Assembly (NCBI RefSeq): GCF_032854445.1
Contig: NC_088304.1
Span: 25,123,704-25,187,703, forward strand
From: Liolophura sinensis
Taxonomy: Eukaryota; Mollusca; Polyplacophora; Chitonida; Chitonidae
Length of the DNA stretch: 64,000 nt
Direction: 5' to 3'
The position numbers were made by a program, and so were the translations under genes. The notes beneath the pieces were generated by a model. The model saw only the letters and a program-made list of their open reading frames with translations, was not told the origin of the DNA and searched no databases. Shown one piece after another: positions 1 through 12,900 of the stretch. The number at the start of each line of letters is the position of its first letter. Position 1 is the first letter of the stretch.

Positions 1-1700
1 TTGACTGTGACTCAAGTCAGGAATTTTTAACTTGCTCTAATTCTTCTAAAATTTAGGACCGATATTAGTAGTGTTGAGAGTGAAATATTACATTTCTTTA
101 CCAGCTTTTTGGAAAAGGAAAGAAATGAGTATGTTGTTCATTAGATGGTCTTACCATGTGAGAAAAAAGAAACTCAATATTCCTGCTAGAATTACATATA
201 TATGGGCTAACATGAGCAGACCAGGTGTCACAAGTTTTAGAAGAAAAAGGGTATAAGACATGTATGATAGAGATCAGTGTTATGTGCTACGGAATATGAA
301 CAGTGATGGGTTAAACCACCTGTCTTTGGTGAGTTATAAAGAAACTTTCCTACAGGTAAAGTAAGATATGCACACCATGTATATTACTAGCAGATGAGAA
401 GCGGTCTTCAACAAACATTAGGCTGAGTGAGCCGCCACACAAGTGCCTTCATTGACATACTGTCTCCAAGGCCCCACAAAGAGACAAAACAAGGGAATTT
501 TTAACAATGACTTGTTAAATACCTGTAAATACACTGAAGGAGAAAGTGAGATTCTTATTAACGATTGCATAAAATCTCAAACTTACCATACAAAGATACA
601 TACTTTCAAAGCCTATGAAATAGAGATTATCATAACGGTGTGTGATTCGTGATGATGTATCAGCTACAGTTGTCTGGGAAGACAAAAGACGCCAGGTTCA
701 TGGAAACAGCAGATTTCGCATTCATGTGACAAATTTCACTGACCCAGAGCGAACTGGATCAGATTACTGACTGTATGAGATTGATCCACATGTGAATATT
801 ACTCTGTCTGACCCTGTATTTAGGTTGCTTAGGTGACAAAGTGATGTCAGGGGCCAGTTTCATGAAGCGCACTTAGTTAAGTAAGCCCTTAACTACCATG
901 GCAATGTATGTTGTAGAAATATAAAGTGCACTTAGCTAAGGGATACTTAACGCTACATATGCTTCATGAAACTGGCCCCAGGTCCTGTAACGTCACATGT
1001 TCACCTGTAATTGTGATGCAATAAAGGAAAGGACATTGAGTTCACAGCTTTGGGCCGTCTTGATACAGGCAGAAAGGAATTTTACGAGTTTCTCATTAAA
1101 GTGTGACCAGCTTGTCTTCACAAACACTTGTTTATCTGTCATTTTGTGTCATGATCGTGTCTGGTGTCTCAAGTCAGGGCTATATCAAGAGATCAGTTTA
1201 ATGTCCTGATCCCAACCTTTGAAGGTTTTAACATGCAACTCAAAATGATGACTTTTGAGAGCTCTTAAGACTGACAATGAAAGAAATTTGTATGGAAACT
1301 TCATATTGGTAAACCATTTCCCATTTTTGTTCGATACTTGTCTAATACAGCTTGATTAGTTTGGGAGCCCAAACCCTTGCTGGAACTAAAACGACTCTTG
1401 ATATGGCCCTGCAAAGTCACTCTGACACATGGGGTGTTTTTGGATGTTGATTAAACCAATGTCCATTTGCAGATAACTACCGGGTGTCTTTCATTCAGAA
1501 CTTTAGGCATCTCTGGAATTTGTTGAAAACATTGGTGTCAAACCAAGACATCCAAGGTGAAGTAATTGGCCTTTCCACAATCTGTTACCCCTACCTTGCT
1601 AAAACTAGCGAAGTCTAATAGCAAATAATACTGCTTATTGTACATTAACTATATCTGACAAATGAGTCACCCTTAAATTAAAGGTAAGACTAATTTGATC
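1..1700. other. upstream region with broken coding-like fragments, no intact gene
   Basis: I see no intact gene here. On the + strand, about 646-840 reads like protein in one frame (for example VVWEDKRRQVHGNSRF, then a run ending YEIDPHVNITLSDPVF), but a TGA interrupts it near 768 and another stop follows near 834. A second stretch near 1040-1110 reads EFTALGRLDTGRKEFYEFL before a stop. No start codon, splice pattern or family match could be assigned. A decayed gene or transposon remnant is possible, and chance is not excluded. The region also holds the palindromic element at 850-979. Confidence 0.3.
850..979. mobile_element. palindromic MITE-like element
   Basis: The outer 19 bases at 850-868 (ggggccagtttcatgaagc) are the exact reverse complement of 961-979, and the pairing continues less perfectly inward (cttagttaag against the cttagctaagg region). 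The element is about 130 bases with no coding capacity. This is the form of a small non-autonomous DNA transposon or foldback element. The target-site duplication is unclear because the flanks are only similar over about three bases. Confidence 0.6.
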
Positions 1701-4700
1701 TAAACTTTTAAAAAAGCAACAGTGTATATCACAATATCTGTGACAGTAAACAGTTGAGTTTGGTTTTGAAATCTTCATCGTTTTATTTACTGTTATTTAC
1801 TGTTAGCATCTCCATCATTGATAACAATCGTGGTTCAGCAACCACTTTATCCACTCACACATACACACACATATATAACTGCTATTTGCGTATGCTGTTC
1901 ATCTAAAAATAACTTAAACAACTTTTCCACAAGGAGTAAGTGAAGCAAACAGTTCGTCGTCCTACGTGTACCCCATTGGACTGAAGTGATGGCTTAGTGC
2001 GTATCACAACAACTCCGCATATCTCTCACTCGTGTTCGAGAAAACGTGGGGCTCCACTGCCCTACGGGGTTAAACCCATGACTTGTAAAACTGGTAGGAA
2101 AACTCTGATTAACTCACCAGCAAGCTGGTTTTTCAATAACAGCGCAGACTGACTTTCTCGCGACATTGAGAAAGGATACAAAGAACGGGCCACCAGCTGA
2201 AACGCAACCAAGTAATGGCAGAAGTCGAACACGCAAGCGCATGAATGCGACATGACGTTTTAAGGTCGGAGGTCAAATCAACAGCTGACCGAATTTCTCG
2301 CGGTTCCCGAGCAAATGGAAATAAAAGCGGTCATCGACAGCTGCAGTGTATTGTATAATTGGCACAAACACATGAACATTCTTTTATTACTCAACACTCA
2401 AATTATAATGTAGAAAAAAAAAGTTAAATCGTTGTCAAATGATATAATGTGAACAGAGAGAAGACAAAAGTAAGCTCGAAATACATTCATTTTTTTTCCA
2501 TATGCTAGATTACATACATTTTTTTATATGCTGTGTCCTTTGGTGGCAGGAGCTTTCATACATGGGGTTATGTTTTAACGTTACAAACCTACAAAAGACT
2601 AAGCCTATGCAAACAGTGTATGCCATAAAATACTTTATACGCTATAATACTACAAATGACTAGGTTCAGAAAAGGTATATGTAAAATATGTTCAATTGTG
2701 AAATTATTATTTAAATTATATTAATGTGCTTTTTATCAAGTATGCATAACATCTATATGTATAGTGTGTGTATTTTATGTAAATTTAAAACTACCCGACA
2801 AATCACTACCTTCTGTGTGTTATGTCACAAATTCTTTTTAACTTAATAATGAATATATCAGCAGCATTATATTTTATGTCACCCTATGATATATGCCAGT
2901 ATACAATATACACGACTTGCACTGCACGGTAATTACATTTCACCCCGTAACAGATGAATGAAGTGGGCCGGTTTGAAATACTAGCTTCAGAAATAGAAAG
3001 AAAGATACGCCATTCTTTATGAGAATTAGTTGTGTTACTACAATATTGACATGCATATTCAATTAATTTTTAATTAAATTAATTAATTTTTAAAAATGTT
3101 TTATTTTATTTTATTATTTTGCCTGAGTATACCCCTTCTTGTAAGAATAAGAGTGTGCATCATACGTTTAGTACTCACATAAGTATATAAATGCAATATA
3201 TATCTGACCAATGCCCTTGTACAGACAAAAACATGCGCGGGTCCCCATTACATCACCTTGGTGAAGTGTTGGTAAAAATAACTATAACGCATGTTGGAGT
3301 TCTCCTGTCTAAGGAGGTAAAATAATTGAAGATGAAGCGAGAACTACTCACTGGGTGATAAACACCAGGATAACATATAACGAGCAAGAATGAGATTTCA
3401 TCAGTCATTAGTCTGCCTCTGACCGCACCAGACAGAACGTTGTTTTTGAGCAGGTAAGGTGTAAAGAACGGTTTACTCTTTTGATTGCTCGTGTTGATTG
3501 GCCTAAAGCTACCGGCATGTTCGATTTTTGCATGACTGGGCGTGTGCTTCACTGAAGTTGAGAGGGGTTTCAGATGCTCATTGTGAAAAGCTGCTTCTTC
3601 AATAAATTGGCGTTGCTTTACAAAGTGACAGCACTCGCAAGTTTAAAATTCCCCTGTAGGCTGACAGTGACAGGGCAGACATATGTATAGACAGTTACAC
3701 ACGTGCATCAATCCCGTCCGATTATGTACTGTGCAGGGCAAGGAGGCATGTCCTAGATACTGACCCATATATCACTAGATTAGGTTGAAGTGTACAAATG
3801 AAAACTATTTTAGTTATACCAGTATATACTGACTGAAAATGGATTCTTCTTCAGACCAAAACTGTGTGAGTAGTTAAAGCTATTTAACATGTAAGTTTAA
3901 TATTCTGAAAAAAAAGCAAGGCGTTTATAATTGTGCATTGTTGTTAATGAAGTAAGGTTATGGTAGATTGTTTAAAAATCATGCGGCAGATTTTCACAGT
4001 ATATATGACAATATACATACAGTATTGTGCATGTTGTTTTGTGCAAACAATAATAACCTAGTATTGATAATAGGCCTAATTGAGGTACCGGTACGGAGGC
4101 AACATTGAGGAAATGACGTCAGTTTTTCCCACTATGTGTTTTTATTTACCGGTACAGCCTCTGTCCTCCCCCCCCCCCCCCCCACTTACCCACCTCTCTC
4201 TTGTCATATCCTGTTTCGTGCATATGTTTCAGTGCTTAGGAAATAATAAATGTGATGTTTGCATTTATCGTGTGGTGTCACTGGCTCACCAAGTCTTTAC
4301 TTAACATGTCAGAAGTATCTATTTATAACTATGCATCACCTGGATCTCATGATGATGATGGCAATGTCTGGTAGACATACTATCCAGGTAGGAAAGCCTG
4401 TAAATAGCCAGCCCACTAGCCAGCCCAAAAAATCTGTAGCTATGCCTATATACAGAAGAATGCAAAAGCCAGAAATGGTTAGAAATGCTCCGTTCATGTT
4501 TTTTCCTACGCAGAGAAAATGACATTTAACAAGATTGTTTGATGGAAACTTTATGTTGATAAAATTTGCATCAATTCATTAAAATGTAAAGTTTCATTAT
4601 TAGCTTAAGATAAGAAATTGATTTGTCTACTAGAGTGAGATAGTAATAAAACGAAATTGGTGTTGACTGAATTTGAACTGTGTTCATTTTTATGCCATCT

Positions 4701-5065
4701 GCTTGCTTACAGTTTTGATGTGGAATGTTTACTTTACAGGGTGATTGAAATTATAGGGAAATAAACACAAACATATGTTGATTACAGCTGTTAGCCTACT
4801 CTCTTTTCGTTTTGAAATATACTTTTTGCAGAACAAACTCTGTTGACAGTTTCTGTGCTTGTTGTAGAGGACCTGATATTAGGCAAGAAATCAGAAAGAT
4901 ATAAATTTCAAGTGTACAAAATCTTTAATTGCTGCTTCAAAAAAAGATTATAATATTTTTCAGAATAAATTTTAGTGTCTGTTCATGCATAATGTTTAGT
5001 GCATGGACTTGTTATTTTTGGTTGGCAAATTTTCAAGATTTGGTATTATTATTTTCTCTTTCCAG
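1700..5065. other. intergenic or 5' region upstream of the ABC transporter
   Basis: No supported protein-coding exon. The stretch about 1960-2340 has visibly more CpG than its AT-rich surroundings and could be promoter-associated. Around 3448-3460 the + strand reads gagcag|gtaaggtg, a good 5' splice site that could end a non-coding first exon of the downstream ABC gene. On the - strand a short open frame from 2253 runs into a gtgagt donor near 2116, so a divergent first exon is an alternative reading. Neither can be proven here. A pure C run occurs near 4168-4183. Confidence 0.3.
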
Positions 5066-5116
5066 ACCATTAATTATTAATTCAAACCAAATAACAGGCA
5101 AGGTGATAAGCACTAC

Positions 5117-6933
5117 ATGGTAACCATGGCGACTGATCAAGATAGACCTGGGTCTATCAACCAGCAGGAAAATGGCATCATCACAACAGGGCATCATGGG
5201 ATTGATACTGCCGAGTTGGCAGATGACAAGACGCCGCTGACCACTGTGGCACGCCAGTACTACACGTTACCAACGCTGCGCTACACAAACTTCGTGAGAG
5301 CCTTGACAATGGTGGATGGAGTAGTGTCCGTGGTGTTATGGTTAACTGGTAAGAATTTTTATCTGTGCGTGGCGTGGCCTCCGTGGCTCAGTTGGTTAGT
5401 GCGCTAGCGCAGCGTAATGACCCAGGAGTCTCTCACCAATGCAGTTGCTGTGAGTTCAAGTCCAGCTCATGCTGGCTTCCTCTCCAGCCGTATGTGGGAA
5501 GGTCTGCCAGCAACCTGCGGATGGTCGTGGGTTTCCCCAAGGCTCTGCCCGTTTTCCACCCACCATAATGCTGGCATAATGCTCATATAAGTGAAATATT
5601 CTTGAGTACGGCGTAAAACACCAATCAAAAAAAAAAAAAAAAAAAATCCGTGCGTGGCAAGCAGCTGTAAAAAGAGCTGTGTGTCCATTGGTCAATCAAA
5701 GTTTTGACATCCTGTTTGCCACCATGATTCGTTATCATAACGAGGGGCACAAGTGTAAAACAGTGTCGTCTGTGTGTGGGATGTCATGTCTATTGGGAAT
5801 TTGCACTTGTTACTGAATGAATCATTACATATTTATGGTTTGAAAGACAGGTTTTTTATTACTTAAAGTGAAGGAAAGCCCAAAAATGGAATAAGCATCA
5901 ATGAAGAGACCACAAATGCCTAACTGCATTCAGTGTTGGCTTTAGAATCGCATCAAAAACTTTGCCAATGCATAAGTGTTTTTTATCATTTTTTTTTTTC
6001 TCGAAGAGGTCATTATGGCCAAATTAAGGGCTCTTAGACATGTATTGTGCTTACTTGTTTTTTTTTTGTTTTTTTTTGTTTTTTTTTTGATTGGTGTTAT
6101 ACGCCGTACTCAAGAATATTTCACTTATTTGACGGCGGCCAGCATTATGGTGGGTGGAAACCGGGCAGAGCCCAGGGGAAACCCACGACCAGGGCTTATT
6201 TGAGGTATGCAGATGTTTATTTGGTGTCAAATATATGTCTGTAGAAATAAGACAGCTATGTCTATGGATCACAGACACCAAAAATTTTGACAGTACCTCT
6301 ATACCCACAGAAAGGCCCTTTGTAAGTATTATATTGAATGATAGATTGTTGTAGAATAGATTGTAAAAGAAGCGAGCGTAATTTTACAGACTAATTTTAA
6401 ATTTTCCTTTTATTTTCTCTTTTTCAGGAGGCAACTCAGACTATTTTGTAGACAACATATTACATTTCCACTACAAGCAGTCTGTGTTTGACCTTGCCCT
6501 AATGGCCAGTGTGAAGGTCATTTTGACTTTCCTGATTTACTGGAAACTGGAAGAGCAGACGGTCAAACTGATTGACCATCCGTATGAGGTGACACGCAGA
6601 CGTAACGTACGTCTGCTTCACACAGCGGCTTTGCTAGCAGCCATCGTGTTTCTAGCTTATTGTGTGACAAAAGGTGGGATTATTTTGAACAGTTTTCTAA
6701 ACGACCCAGCCTTCGTCCCTTTGCACCCCACATATTATGGTTTAGTTATCTCAGCTCCATGTTTCAGTCTGGTCGAGCTTGTTGTGGCTCTGTTAAGTTT
6801 TGTAGCCATGCGACGTCTCAAACTACAGCGCATTCTTCATCGTTTTAATGACGAGGGCCAGGAATTAGACGAGGAAGGAAAACCGAAGAAGAAATCTGCA
6901 AGCATCATGCGTTTAGTGAAGTTGGCGAAATCG
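5117..6933 (+). CDS. ABC transporter exons 1-2: cytosolic N-terminus and TMD0-like four-helix region
   Basis: Part of the ABC gene. Residues 1-60 are polar and acidic, with no obvious signal peptide or mitochondrial presequence. Hydrophobic segments lie at about residues 61-77, 98-116, 139-157 and 181-205. They are followed by a charged linker ([20 protein letters not shown], then KPKKKSAS) leading to the core. In TAP and ABCB9 proteins a similar N-terminal four-helix domain mediates targeting and partner binding. That role is inferred here from architecture only. Exon 1 ends in phase 1 and exon 2 in phase 0. Intron 1 contains a full-length SINE with target-site duplications and a second, truncated copy. 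Confidence 0.85.
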
Positions 6934-9900
6934 GTGTGTATTATAAACATTTTTTTTACTCAGATCAGTTGTATCCTTGGCGGAAAAACTGTCTAAAAGT
7001 GTTTTAATGATTGCATATTTAATTGTGAAATAAACTTGAGAAAGCTGTTTCATTTAATTTTTTGACATTCGTGAGAAATTTTGCAGGAGGCATGGGATTA
7101 TGCAAATATCTGTAAGAAATTGTGAGAAAGCCAAAATATTAATATTTATTGATGGTTTAGAGTTGTCTCCCCTTGTATGAAGACCCTCTTTAATGTCATT
7201 GTATGATGGTAAATGTATCTGTTGATAGGAATGTGGGCTGATAGGCTTTGGAGTGATAGGCTTGCTTGTTTCCAGCGGAGCACAGATGGTTGCTCCTTTG
7301 TTTTTTGGGAAAGTGGTGGATGCTGCACAGAAATCTATGGGTAAGATTTAAACACGATGTGGTTGTGATAAGTGTCTTGCTTTCCTACTGCTTGCCTGAA
7401 AACTTGAGAGGAGTGTAAGACTGACCAGTGGCTTGGGCACCTCGATGGTTTTCCTCTATCCATAAAACCATCCACAGGTTAATAAAAGAACAGCGCTAAG
7501 CCCCAGTAAAATAAATTAATATATATTACAAGTACATTGAATTGCTCTCCGGCCAGCAACCTGCGGATGGTCGTGGGTTTCCCCCGAGCTCTGCTCGGCT
7601 TCCTCCCACCGTAATGCTGGCTGCCGTCGTGTAAGTGAAATATACTTGAGTACGGCGTAGAACACCAATCAAATAAATAAATAAATACATTGAATTGAAA
7701 ACATTTTGAGTATGGCATTAAAGAAAACAATGTTAATCTGAAATCAAATCAATAAATTTCACATCACCAGGCTTTTGTTGTAAATATTTGACATTTAATG
7801 AAATCTGGAAATTATATCCTTTGTGTCCCAAAGAAAAATACATATTAACTGTCAACTGATATTTTAATACACCTTAGTATTATGATCTTACAAACTTGTG
7901 TCCAACTTTCCATTCCTATGACGCAGTTCTGTTAAAGTAGGGATAAGGTACACCATTCATTCATTCATTTGTTAACTCATCCACTCCATCTCCATCAACT
8001 TGCTTCATCATCATCCAAACCTCCTTGTTTTCTTCAGCTGACCTTAACATGACAGTTCTCACGCTCCTGGGCATCTACATAGGGGGCGCTATAGGCTCCA
8101 TGTTTAGGTCCTGGCTCTTCACTCTGGCCGGGCACAGGTTTGTGGCTCGACTGAGAAAAAACCTGTACAACAACATCATCAGACAAGATATCGCTTTCTT
8201 TGATACGAACAGGTATGAAATGGTCTTCCATTCATCCACAGCAGTATAAGAATTATGGGTTATTTAAGTGCAGCTGTTTTCATTTTTTTTTTTTTTTTTA
8301 CTAGTAATTAGTGTGTGCACCTGAGAAGACTACTTCCATTAGATAAATGCGGTCGATGTGAGTCTAGCTCATGCTGGCTTCCTCTCGGGCCGTACGTGGG
8401 AAGATCTGTCAGCATCCTGCAGATGGTCGTGGGTTTCCCCTGGGCTCTGCCTGGTTTCCTCCCACCATAATGCTGGCTGCCGTCGCAGAAGTGAAATATT
8501 CTTGAGTACGGCATAAAACACCAATCAAATAAATAAATAAATAAATCAATTAGGTAAGATTCATTCCTCGATGTTTTCACGTTTTCTATGAAGATTGTGA
8601 TTCAGACCTACATGATTTATGTGAAATGTGGACTGTCCCATCAATTGTTCGTGTTAAAGACACATTTATGTGATTGTAGAGCCTTGAAAAACAGGAAAAT
8701 CATCCGAAACATGAAAGATTAGAAAAAATCAAAAGGTGAATTTTCTGTTTGTCCATTTTGGGATTTTTTAGAAAAACAAAATGTTGCCTTACATGTATGT
8801 GTTGTTGAGACCATTTTCAAACATAGTAGAACATGAATTTCGGAAGAATAGTCTATTTGATAGGGGAAGAGGGGTGGACTAGCAATGAAAGGGGTTGATT
8901 GTGACGTGGGGGGGGGGGGCATGGGGAGAGAGAGAGAGAGAGAGAAGGGGTGGAGGTGCGATTAGGCAGGCAGGACTTTATACATGTAAATCTGATTACT
9001 GAGAAAAAGAGTGGGATTACTTTTTGTGTTGTCTTTTTCAGAACTGGTGAATTGACCAATCGTTTGTCGTCAGATACACAAGTGGTGTCAAATGCCGTCA
9101 CGGTATGGACTGTAGAGCCCTGGGCTGACATTTACTAAGCAACTTCCAACTTAAGTCATACATTGCAAATACTTAAACTCAGAATAGTAAACTCAGTTGG
9201 GCAATGAAGAATCAGTGTACAAATATTGAACTTCCTAGAGCAAAACATTTTAATTGTAGCTGTGTTTGAATTTTTGACTAAAGTGTTAGGATGTTTGATA
9301 AATGTGGGTCCTGTAGTATAATGACGTTGTCACTGCATGAATTTGCAGTGCTTTCAAATTGTTGGTTTTGAAGCGGGGTAAACACAACAAGCTGCGACAG
9401 TGTCGAAAATTATCTGAAGATTCAAATTTCACAACCGTCTTTATTACTAGAGTTTGTTTTCTGGTATTTGGCCACTTACTTGGCTCAGTTTAATCCATAC
9501 ATGTGTTAAACCTTACCATAGTCACATACATGTAGGATGTCTTCTGAATGGCCGGGAGAGTTTTACACAAGAGGTGTGTCTTCAAATCTTGCCGTGGACA
9601 GGAATCTTGTACATCATCCAGCTTTCAGTTTTCTTTGGGACACGAAGACAGTAATTGGTTGGTGGTTCTTGTGAGGCATTTTTGCATTTGAAAAACACAT
9701 ATTGTATGCAAATCAAATAAATCAATCTAGATTCCTCCAGTTCAAGAAGTGACCACCATTGTCTCCACATCAAAATGACTTTGGTGAAAGTGAATTTCTA
9801 TTTTATCTTGATGTGAAAATAACTTTCCTGTTCCCAGGTAAATATCTCCATGCTGGTGAGGAACCTTTTGCAGATATTTGGATCTCTGCTCCTCATGTTT

Positions 9901-12900
9901 ATCCTTAACCCAGCCTTAACAGGGGTTCTTCTGGCTGTGGTTCCTGTTGTGGCTATAGGAGCTGTCCAGTATGGTGAGTATCTCCGTGATAACAGGGGTT
10001 CTTTTGGCTGTTTTGCCTGTTGTGGCTACAGGAACTGTTCATTGTGGTGAGTGTCTCAGTGATAACTGGGGTTCTTTTGGCCATCGTTCCTATTGTGCCT
10101 ATAGGAGCTGTCCAGTATGGTGAGTATCTCAGTGATAACAGGGGTTCTTTTGGCTTTGATGCCTATGTGGCTATAGGAGCTGTCCAATGTGGTGAGTATC
10201 TCAGTGATAACAGGGGTTCTTTTGGCTATGATCCACATTGTGGCTATAAGAGTTATCCAGTATTGTGAGTATCTCAGTGATAACAGGGGTTCTTTTGGCT
10301 GTGGTGCCTATTGTGAGTATCTCAGTGATAACAGGGATTCTGCTGGCTGTGGTTCCCATTGTGGCTGTAGAAGCTGCCCTGTGTAACCATTAGAATGTTG
10401 TCACCCATAACATTTTTTGCAGAATTTGACCAATTTGCTTAACTTTTTTAACTTAAGTGCTTCTTTCAATCACCTTATCTGGAATGTTCGGAATTGACAG
10501 TATTGTGGAATTTGCAAACTAAATTTTTTTCAGAATCATAAAGTGGTACTTTTGTATACATATATATTTATGTATAATAACTTTAAAAATTATCTAAAAT
10601 TCCAGTGATACATTTTCAAGTTTCTGCTTTTTCCCTAAGGATTCATTAGAGGGAGTTATAAAGGACAGCTTTTCACCATTCAACCATCAGATTTCTTTGA
10701 CCTATATGTAAAAGAGCAGAGGCTGATGAGACATTAAGTTCACCTAAAATTGCCCACATTTTTGTTCTGTTACCCCTCTAGGCATGTACGTTAAAAAGCT
10801 GAGGAAAACATTCCAAGACCGACTGGCCGATGCAGGTGTCATTGCAGAGGAAAGCTTCTCTAGTGTAAGAACCGTCCGTACGTTCTCTGCTGAAAACAAG
10901 TCTATGGCAAGTTACGGGGTGGATATCGACAAAAGTTATCAAGAGGGCAAAAAACTCTCCCTGATTCAAGGTAAGCTGTAGATTTTAATCTGAGACAGAT
11001 ATGTTTTTCAGGAGATGTTTAATCCAGATTGCACTTATAAAATTGCAGTTGTGGAATTTCATGATTGAATGGATTAAGGATTTATGGCTACATTGCCTCA
11101 CTGAAGTTAAAGAATATATCAATACATGTAGCTGTAAAATGCTTAATGGAGGGAAATGGCAATTACATTGCCACCAAAACTACATTTAATATTTTTTTTT
11201 TTTTTTTACAAATAAGCAATGAGTGAAATATCATTTTTATTGGTGATGGAAATCCTGACATTTCACTGTTGTATAAATGATAAAGATACAAATAACGTTT
11301 GCCATAGGATTAGTAGTAACTCTGCTCCAGACCTTGTCTCAGATTGAAGACATTTAATGTTGGTCTTGACAGGTTTTATTCAGTGATTTATTTGCATGAT
11401 TGATGTGTTTATTTGTGCCATGCGCAAGAGTATTTCATTTATATGACGTCGGCCAGCATTACGGTGGGAGGAAACCGAGCAGAGTACGGGGGAACTCACA
11501 ACCATCCACAGGTTGCTGACAGACCTTGTCATGTTGTTGAATGGTTTTATTCCAGTTTTTAATATACTACTTTTAGATGTATTATCATATTGGCTTTACT
11601 ACTTATGATCATGCTGTTGGACACTGTACTGACTCACAGTTTGACTGTTGAATTTTCAGGCATGTTTGATGGGACAATAGGGATCCTGTCTTACGGAGCT
11701 ATTGCCCTTGTGCTGTGGTATGGAGGCAAGCTCGTTAATGAGGGGCATTTGTCACCTGGAATTCTTACAGGTAAGCCCTTAATTAGGGAGATTAAAAGGC
11801 TGTGTGGTTTAGTATGGTGTAGAACGTTTGAAATCCACAGAGCAAGATAAAGATATAGTGCAAATTGTCCATTGTTAGCTCATCTGTGCAAACTACAGCA
11901 GGAGCTCATGTCATATCCCAAGCATGAACTGCAAAAACAGTTAAAGGAATCTTAAGTGTGGTGAGCTAAAAAGTTCTGCATGTGTTGATCTCCAGGTTAG
12001 CATACACGTGAAGCATAATAACTGGATTTATTTATTTATCTGTTTGATTGGCGTTTTATGCCGTACTCAAGAATATTTCACTTATACGACGGCGGTCAGC
12101 ATTATGATGGGAGGAAACTGGGGGAAACCCACAACCATCCGCAGGTTGCTGGCAGACCTTCCCACTTACGGCCGGAGAGGAAGCCATAATAACTTGATGT
12201 TCCATTAATGATGCTCTGGGTGCATACTGATTATTGTAAATTACAACATTGGTTGTTAGTTTCCCCCGGGCTCTGTCCAGTTTCCTCCCATGTTTTAGGT
12301 ACAGCCTAAAACACCAATCAAATTAATAAATAAATAAAACACCAATCAAATTAATAAATAAATAAATCAACATTCATGACTTCATAAATTGTGTGTTGCA
12401 GTGGGAATGTATGTTAAAAATGGTATCAAAATAGGACTGAATTGTATGTTGTGACCTACCCTAGCAATTTAAATGCAAGAACTTTAAAACTTTGCAGCTC
12501 ATTCTGGCTTCCTCTCCAGCTCTATGTGGGAAGGTCTGCCAGCAACCTAGGGATGGTTCTAGGTTTCCTGAGGGCACAAATTTAAACACAAATCAAATGA
12601 ATAAATAAATAAATAAATAAATCAAAGGCTGTCCAGTTTTAGGATGGGGGAGTTCAGTGTGCACACACAAAAAGTTTTTTTTTTTTACTTTTCCAGCCTT
12701 TTTGCTGTACACCCTTCAGGTGGCTTTGGGATTTGCCATACTCTCATCTCTCTATGGTGATTTTATGCAGGTATGTTAACATTTTTATTAATATTTATTT
12801 ATTTTTTTTATCTGATTAGTGTTTTATGCCGTACTCGAGAATATTTCACTTCATATACAGTGGGGGCCAGCATTATGGTTTAATTTTCGTTATTAAAATA

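Noticed and set aside
5374-5480. tRNA-like box A and box B
   Set aside because: These are the heads of SINE copies with a long SINE body and target-site duplications, not functional tRNA genes.
10020-10386. Open frames resembling the ABC helix [18 protein letters not shown]
   Set aside because: They are the decayed tandem copies of the exon 6 end. Spacers are too short for introns and the exon 6 to exon 7 junction is complete without them.
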